The translations under genes and the position numbers were made by a program. Source: Mayamaea pseudoterrestris (lineage: Eukaryota > Bacillariophyta > Bacillariophyceae > Sellaphorales > Sellaphoraceae). Taken from it: a stretch of 64,000 nt of DNA. The stretch is from assembly GCA_027923505.1 (NCBI GenBank), contig BROI01000001.1, positions 399,501-463,500 of the forward strand, in the 5' to 3' direction. Shown here piece after piece: positions 58,929 through 64,000 of the stretch (within the stretch, counting starts at the first letter, position 1; each line of letters starts with the position of its first letter). Below the pieces are notes generated by a model, which saw only the letters and a list, made by a program, of their open reading frames with translations, ran no database searches and was not told the DNA's origin.

Positions 58929-60316
58929 ATGAGCTGAGTTCCATTCTTACTTTGCTCAAATAAGTGCAAGTATAAAGGCTTCGCGTTGTAGCAACACTTA
59001 TATCTGTGTAGTTTTGAATCTAGCTCAGTACATGAAGCCGCAGTCGCCTTGATGGGATGCCTCACGTAGATTGCAAGATGTACATCTCCAACCAACCTCA
59101 ACAATAGACACATCATGTAATTGCTCGTCCGTTTCAAAAAAGTTATGACGTACGCAAAAACGAACTTGTGAAAGCTCTCGAAAAAGGCCAACGTAAAGGT
59201 ACAGGTCGGAGAGACACATCTGATGCGAAGAAGGTGTACACGGAAGCAATGACTAGCAGCTGCGTCGCGAGGCGACTTTGCCGCGAACAACAAATGAACA
59301 TTGCTGCGCTTTCGATTTAAACTGAGCTCTCGAAACACATTGGGCGGATCAGCTCACAGATACACAGATATAAAACACGTCGTCGATAGCCGTTCTGATA
59401 CCAGTACTGCTGCTGAAAATCGGTGGCGTGTTCCGTCGATTCGGGTGTGAGTGACAAAATCAAGCTACCATTTCTACCTGCTGCATATATACATGTCTAG
59501 TTTCTGCGCTTCCAGAAATGATGCGTGTCTATTGGCGAAACCGTCGTCTCCTGCTGCCAATAAAGCTGTCAGCTGCCGTGATGCATCAATCAAAGCTTGG
59601 CAGCAACCCTTATTCATGGAAGTCCTCGCCTCAAAAACTGCTTGCGATTGTTGATGTATGTCGGTTGGTAGCTTCGCTGAAGGCTAAAGGCGATCAAAGA
59701 GACAGCTTCTTGGCTGACGGCTTTCTGGAGCAGTCGTCATTCGCTGATAGTTGTTACAGCAATCTCCTCTTGGCATGTGTGTCGAACCAACTGCATACTG
59801 GTAGGCTGTTTTTTAATGTGCTTGATAGCGGGCAGTCGATGTGCAAGGTACAGGTTGTTGTACTGACAAGTACTACATGACAAATTCTCATCATGGTGAT
59901 GCTCCCGTCACCTTCCAAATCGCCGGCGTTTCGTACAATCGTACCGGCACTCAAAAGCCTCTCAATTTTGTCTACGATCGTACTGATCGATCCAGTGTGA
60001 GGTCGTGGGCGTTGACAATCGGCGTAGTCTTGCCTGCGAATCGGCTGCGAAAGGGCAATACACTATGACTCATACATGACCAGTCTGGACGTCGAAACAT
60101 GCATCGGTCGTGCCTGAGCAGGATTGGAACGAGCCAGATTGTACAATACGAGCTATAGTAACTTTGGTAGGGGGTCGTGGCCCCTCACAAATTCGATCAT
60201 CCTCTTGGGATTTATGAGCCACCTTCGTCACAACATTTTCTCCCATCAACGTCCATAAAGCAGCAAAGAAAGAGACTTGAAGCAGATCATAACAGCCGAA
60301 AGGCAATTTTGCGAAC
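58929..60316. other. Intergenic region, 1.4 kb
   Basis: The longest gene-poor stretch of the window apart from one doubtful ORF (59518-59880). A GATACCAGTACTG variant lies near 59397 and ATCGTACCGGCAC near 59938. No RNA gene recognised. Confidence 0.45.
59518..59880 (+). CDS. Doubtful ORF, 120 aa
   Basis: Opens with ATG and has a helical central part (LLAIVDVCRLVASLKAKGD, then FLEQSSFADSCYSNLLLACV) that looks more protein-like than neighbouring ORFs. A possible donor (GGTAGGCTG) after NQLHTG would change the C-terminus, so exon structure is uncertain. No domain or targeting signal recognised. Confidence 0.3.
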   Translation: MMRVYWRNRRLLLPIKLSAAVMHQSKLGSNPYSWKSSPQKLLAIVDVCRLVASLKAKGDQRDSFLADGFLEQSSFADSCYSNLLLACVSNQLHTGRLFFNVLDSGQSMCKVQVVVLTSTT

Positions 60317-61078
60317 ATGGCAGACTTGTCTAGCCGCACTCATGCCTATCAAATCGCTCTGGCCTTGAACAACATTGGAATCACTTTGCTGGAACAGAAT
60401 TGCTTCACGCAAGCACGGAAAACGTTCCATGATGCTATGCATGTCATTCAAGCATCATTCTTGCCGTCATCAAATCAATCCAAATGTTATTGCTCTGCGA
60501 AATCTAAAGACAAGAAGCTCTCAAATGCAAGGCAGCGACTCATGCATCCAGAACTCGAACAAGCATTTTCGCCACTCACGGTCGCAATTCAAGTATTAAC
60601 GTACGATTCTACTTTACTGACCGGCTTTCAAACATTGATTCCTTCCAAACTTGACTCGCATTGCATGTACACTTTCTTTCCATTGCGCATTGAAATGGTT
60701 GATGCGTTTCGAGACGACCTTGACTACCGTCAACCTGATTTGGAGTCGTCCATCATGGTGGCTAATTTCGGAATTGCCAACTTTTTGTTGGCACTTCAGC
60801 AGTCACACACTCCTAGTCGGTATCTTCAGATTGCTGAAACATGCTTTAACATGGCTTACAGTATTGTCGAGCGCGAAACACGTCGACCATGCGACGTGTA
60901 CAGCCCAACTCGACTGACCTTGGCACTCATCATGGTGAGCGGTAACCTGCAGCTTGGCCACGAGTGCAAGCAAACGCTCAAATATTTTCAAACGAGATAC
61001 GCCGAGCTACGAAACCAAATTGAAGTCTTGTTCAAGAATGAGGTTTTGTTCACTTCGCGAGTGGCGCCAGCAGCATGA
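60317..61078 (+). CDS. TPR-like protein of unknown function
   Basis: A 253-residue intronless protein, soluble and helical. It opens with a single clear tetratricopeptide-type unit, IALALNNIGITLLEQNCFTQ followed by ARKTFHDAMHVIQ. Later helices (ESSIMVANFGIANFLLALQQ and YLQIAETCFNMAYSIVERET, then RLTLALIMVSGNLQLGHECK) repeat the pattern with paired helices. Short proteins with an ALNNIG-type first TPR followed by a gap and two or three degenerate repeats form large families in diatoms. Role unknown. The ATG at 60317 starts 18 residues before the first repeat. Confidence 0.72.
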   Translation: MADLSSRTHAYQIALALNNIGITLLEQNCFTQARKTFHDAMHVIQASFLPSSNQSKCYCSAKSKDKKLSNARQRLMHPELEQAFSPLTVAIQVLTYDSTLLTGFQTLIPSKLDSHCMYTFFPLRIEMVDAFRDDLDYRQPDLESSIMVANFGIANFLLALQQSHTPSRYLQIAETCFNMAYSIVERETRRPCDVYSPTRLTLALIMVSGNLQLGHECKQTLKYFQTRYAELRNQIEVLFKNEVLFTSRVAPAA

Positions 61079-61177
61079 TCGCAGTCGACGGCAGTGTGAA
61101 ACAGACGCATAGTGCTGACAGTTACAAGACGTAGCTATTTTGTTATAAAGAAGAATCGCATGTAATAACATGTTCTA

Positions 61178-62371
61178 TCACTTTACTCGTAGCTTTACAA
61201 ATCTATCTCGGCCAAAAATGTCGCGAATAGTCTCCACGTATTCAACCTTCTCATCGCAAATACTTCGTATTAATTTTGGCTGGCTAGGATCGACTTCCAT
61301 CCAGCAGAATGCACCAGGTTTGGCCCAAAGTGGTAATCGCTCAATTATATCACGAATTACTTTCATCCCATCCTCCCCTGCGACTAGCGCATCGGCGCTT
61401 TCGTAACGTTTGACAGTAGGATGCAAGTCGTTGTAGTCAGCTTGAGGAATGTACGGAGGATTGGAAACAATGAAATCGTACATGGACCCGTCAGCATCAA
61501 GCTGATAGTCATTTGCGGAAACAAGTGCTACGGAGTAGGTCTCGCTCCATGCTGGCCCCAATACTCGCTCTGCGTTTCGTTTAGAGGTACGCACGGCAAT
61601 GGGTTCAATATCCAATGCATGAACCGTTAAGTCATTTTCAAGCAACGCAGCGGCAATGGAAATGCCAAGACATCCAGTCCCGGCTCCAATGTCCAGAATT
61701 CGAATAGGTGCATGATCATTATCGCAGCGTGATGCTCCTTTCCTACGAAACTCTGTAATGTCTGCAACAGCAAGCTCCACCAATTGTTCCGTCTCGGGCC
61801 GAGGACATAGAAGCGGCGGTTGAATGTAGAAGGTATGCTTGTAAAAGTCCCATTGACCGACCAAGTATTGTATAGGCTCGTGCTGCAACCGCCTTTGCAA
61901 AAGATGAGCAAAATGTTGAGCCTCTGCTGCAGTCAATGTTCGACTGGCCAGCAGACTCGACGTGGATGACGTACTTTGCAGAATGGATTGAAGGTCGCGA
62001 AAGCCTGATTCCCATGGTAGATTAAGACAAGCTGCAAGAATATTCGTTACAGAAAGATCTGGTTCGTCAATGTCATTCTCTTGTAGTAGATTATGACTTA
62101 GCTGCAATGCTTGCGACACAGTGTGTCCAGCATAGAACGTCGTCTCGTCAACGGAAAAGCTTCTCATCAAGTTGCTGTCGCTTGAAGACGCGGAAAGTTG
62201 AATATAGGCATGACATTTGCTTCTTCTTTCTTTCGAAAACGTATTTACACGCATGGAGACGCTTCGATACGACCTGACAGCTGTTAGAAAGGCATGGCTG
62301 CAGCGTATCGACCGTGACATGGACATCATGATTGTTGGCAGCATCCGCAAGCATCGAAGTTGACCTCTCAT
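61178..62371 (-). CDS. PRMC: Organellar peptide chain release factor glutamine methyltransferase (PrmC/HemK)
   Basis: A 397-residue protein. The N-terminal helical PrmC domain (EAQHFAHLLQRRLQHEPIQY with LVGQWDFYKHTFYIQPPLLC) ends in PRPETEQLVELA, the family signature. The SAM motif I is IRILDIGAGTGCLGISIAAA, and the catalytic NPPY is in FIVSNPPYIPQADYNDL, with conserved VKRYESADALVAGEDGM following. PrmC methylates the Gln of the GGQ motif in class I release factors, raising termination efficiency. The first 60 residues are Ser/Arg-rich and lack acidic residues, consistent with mitochondrial or plastid targeting; Phe-type plastid motif is not obvious, so mitochondrial import is somewhat favoured. 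Intronless. Confidence 0.92.
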   Translation of the reverse strand: MRGQLRCLRMLPTIMMSMSRSIRCSHAFLTAVRSYRSVSMRVNTFSKERRSKCHAYIQLSASSSDSNLMRSFSVDETTFYAGHTVSQALQLSHNLLQENDIDEPDLSVTNILAACLNLPWESGFRDLQSILQSTSSTSSLLASRTLTAAEAQHFAHLLQRRLQHEPIQYLVGQWDFYKHTFYIQPPLLCPRPETEQLVELAVADITEFRRKGASRCDNDHAPIRILDIGAGTGCLGISIAAALLENDLTVHALDIEPIAVRTSKRNAERVLGPAWSETYSVALVSANDYQLDADGSMYDFIVSNPPYIPQADYNDLHPTVKRYESADALVAGEDGMKVIRDIIERLPLWAKPGAFCWMEVDPSQPKLIRSICDEKVEYVETIRDIFGRDRFVKLRVK

Positions 62372-62704
62372 CCGCGTCTTGATGGCTAAGATTTGCTTCT
62401 ATATGTATAAGATATACCCAGTCCGTGTGTTTTCAGCGTCCAATCTGCATCCAAAGTGTCCAAGGAAGTGTGATGCATGGAAGGAGAAAGGTTTTGCTCC
62501 GTCGAATGTGATCAGTGAGAAGTGGTGCGACATCCGTTTCTTTTGCAAGAGGCAAGTTTAGCATCTACGTATTTGTTTGGCACCAAGAATTTACTCTATC
62601 GACCAGCTTCAAGCTACAATGAAGTCAATATCTATTTTAGCATGACATCGCAGCAAATGTTGCCGCGGAGATCCAACTATGCCTACTTTGCCAACACTCT
62701 TCAT

Positions 62705-63478
62705 TCAAAGCAAGCCATTCTCCGACGCATAGTACTTATGCGTCGCATAGTCGACTCCTACAGCCTCCCACGACATTAGTCTCAATGCAGCTGCAATGGC
62801 ATTGATTCGCTTGGCATTGACGCCATAATCCAGATAGCCAAGGCGCGAGGCCGATCGTACCTGCACTTGTCGGTTTTTGTAGCGCTTGTCGTTGATGACG
62901 GCGAACTCAACGTCATCAATGTAACCATTCTTCATTGATTCAAATTGAACGTAAATGTAGTCGGAAGTTGCCGTCTTAATTTCAAAGCCGCCGCCGTCGA
63001 CTTGTGGAGTCGGCTGGTAAGCTTCAAGGACGGCTTTGAGTTCGTTCATGGCGGTGGCTTGATCCATGTTTTGCGGCCATGTAAAGGGTGGAATCGAGTG
63101 TTCAGAATCTTCGTTCGGCAATGACGTTGAGCAAAAGCAATCGGGAGCTGCTTTGCATGGCTTTAAACCAAGATATGTGCCTGCATCATCATCGTCGTCG
63201 TCATTCATGAGCAACGATTCACGCTCTATTACGCCCAGGCCAGAGGGTTTGGATCCTCGTTGCTTCGGTCGATCGTCATACTTATTGGAAATCTTGTTGG
63301 GAAACGCACTCGCAGACTGTGCTCCAATGCAGTGTTGATTGTCAATAGCAGCAACGAATGCGGCCGACGATGTTGCGCCACATACTGCCGCGAATGCTTG
63401 GCGTCGAGTGGACAAGAGTGAGCTTGATAAAGCTGATACACAAGAAGCTACTAGAGCTGCTACTAAAAAGAATCTCAT
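62705..63478 (-). CDS. Thylakoid lumen DUF1499 protein with twin-arginine signal
   Basis: From the ATG at 63478 the protein has 257 residues. The presequence shows three parts: an ER signal (MRFFLVAALVASCVSALSSS), a twin-arginine motif in STRRQAFAAVCGATSSAAFV, and a cleavage region ending in QSASAFPN. This fits import into the plastid and then Tat transport into the thylakoid lumen. The mature part has DUF1499 features: GLKPCKAAPDCFCSTS, FTWP, and YIYVQFESMKNGYIDDVEFA with VRSASRLGYLDYGVNAKRIN. DUF1499 proteins are widespread in cyanobacteria and plastids; biochemical role undefined. The upstream ATG-less extension to 63556 is ignored. A CxxxPDCxC pair could form a disulfide in the oxidising lumen. 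Confidence 0.85.
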   Translation of the reverse strand: MRFFLVAALVASCVSALSSSLLSTRRQAFAAVCGATSSAAFVAAIDNQHCIGAQSASAFPNKISNKYDDRPKQRGSKPSGLGVIERESLLMNDDDDDDAGTYLGLKPCKAAPDCFCSTSLPNEDSEHSIPPFTWPQNMDQATAMNELKAVLEAYQPTPQVDGGGFEIKTATSDYIYVQFESMKNGYIDDVEFAVINDKRYKNRQVQVRSASRLGYLDYGVNAKRINAIAAALRLMSWEAVGVDYATHKYYASENGLL

Positions 63479-63707
63479 GATCTGGTGTGTGGCTTGTCCA
63501 TATGCACAGGATGCGACAACATGAAATTGGCTGTCGTCGAAGAAAATAATGATCACACCTTCGTCAGGTTAAAGCCGATGCGACGTCTAGCTAAGCAATC
63601 GAAACCTAGCAATGGTGTACCGGAGAACTTTCTAGCTACGCTAATAGCGACGACTAAATATCGATTCTCTACGTATTTTTTGGCTAAAGCAGAATGTTAT
63701 ATGCATA

Positions 63708-64000
63708 CTAATATCCTTGGCCAGAATTGTTCAATCCCTGGTCTCGTTGAAGAACACATTGTATTTGATGCATCAAATCCGTGTTGCGACTGGTCGGTGA
63801 TCGTTGCTGTTCAACCGCGAGGAGCTGCCCCAGCTCGTGCCTAGGAAACGTAGAATTGCTATTTGACTGATGCTGTGATGGCGGCGCGCTGTTCGTCTCC
63901 TGCTGCTGATACTGCGAAGGCAAGGGCGCAAAGCGATTCAATGGCGGCATTGGTGCCGGGCGAAGCAAGTTGTTTGCTGTATGCACTGCACCGCCTTGGT
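63708..64000 (-). CDS. C-terminal part of a Gln/Pro-rich protein, gene runs off the right edge
   Basis: A minus-strand frame is open to the window's right end and closes at 63708. The visible 97 residues are Pro/Gln/Ser-rich (PPLNRFAPLPSQYQQQETNS), then HELGQLLAVEQQRSP and a short helix DLMHQIQCVLQRDQG. The apparent start at 63986 is GTG, so the real start lies outside the window. Composition suits a regulatory or transcription-related protein. No domain recognised. Confidence 0.45.
   Translation of the reverse strand, partial: QGGAVHTANNLLRPAPMPPLNRFAPLPSQYQQQETNSAPPSQHQSNSNSTFPRHELGQLLAVEQQRSPTSRNTDLMHQIQCVLQRDQGLNNSGQGY

Overview
This is nuclear DNA from a eukaryote, most likely a photosynthetic stramenopile (ochrophyte alga) and quite possibly a diatom. 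Genes are single transcription units on both strands, interrupted by short GT-AG introns (mostly 70-120 bases). Several predicted proteins start with a signal peptide followed by a phenylalanine-type cleavage motif (SFAP, LAF, ASAF), the hallmark of import into a red-algal secondary plastid. One protein combines a nucleotide cyclase with a cyclic nucleotide phosphodiesterase, an arrangement known from diatoms. No rRNA, convincing tRNA, CRISPR or bacterial-type operon was seen. Species identity cannot be fixed from sequence reading alone.

Layout. 0-6.7 kb: 3' end of a Sec23/Sec24-like gene, a plastid-targeted methyltransferase, an Mcp1-like mitochondrial membrane protein, a ShKT-containing prolyl 4-hydroxylase and a PAPS-type nucleotide-sugar transporter. 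7.9-17.3 kb: globin, a TPR protein with repeated PYLG motifs, NF-YA, a plastid HAT/TPR RNA factor (Mbb1/HCF107 type) and mitochondrial ETF-ubiquinone oxidoreductase. 17.4-22.2 kb: a tandem array of three secreted M43 (pappalysin-like) metalloproteases on the minus strand. 23-31 kb: a small amphipathic protein, a coiled-coil protein, a secreted LRGG protein, a plastid YjbQ/UPF0047 protein, a GT31 glycosyltransferase and a histidine phosphatase. 31.6-40.1 kb: rhomboid, GT34 glycosyltransferase, second prolyl 4-hydroxylase, an unknown helical protein and a Golgi-type sulfotransferase. 40.4-48.4 kb: cyclase/PDE, a Gln-rich small protein, a Sam50/Omp85 barrel and a ferredoxin-like-fold protein with a C-terminal anchor. 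48.4-51.7 kb: diverged direct repeats enclosing a decayed Copia fragment, then two tandem genes for secreted, extremely acidic proteins. 52.4-64 kb: SARNP/Tho1-like SAP protein, Grc3/NOL9 RNA kinase, NADPH oxidase/ferric reductase-like protein, a TPR-like protein, organellar PrmC/HemK, a TAT-targeted thylakoid lumen DUF1499 protein and the edge of a further gene.

Functional themes. Six genes between 3.8 and 40 kb (two prolyl 4-hydroxylases, PAPS transporter, GT31, GT34, sulfotransferase) could together make hydroxylated, galactosylated and sulfated secreted glycoproteins; they are interspersed with unrelated genes, so this may be coincidence. The M43 proteases and the acidic proteins would share the same secretory route. 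Plastid functions (methyltransferase, Mbb1-like factor, YjbQ, PrmC, lumen DUF1499) and mitochondrial functions (ETF-QO, Sam50, Mcp1) are spread through the window.

Regulatory signals worth attention are: an 8-base palindrome TACCGGTA found at least nine times, nearly always outside coding sequence; four copies of GAGTCCTCG in 165 bases upstream of one M43 gene; and CRE-type TGACGTCA or TGACGC/GCGTCA pairs upstream of three genes.
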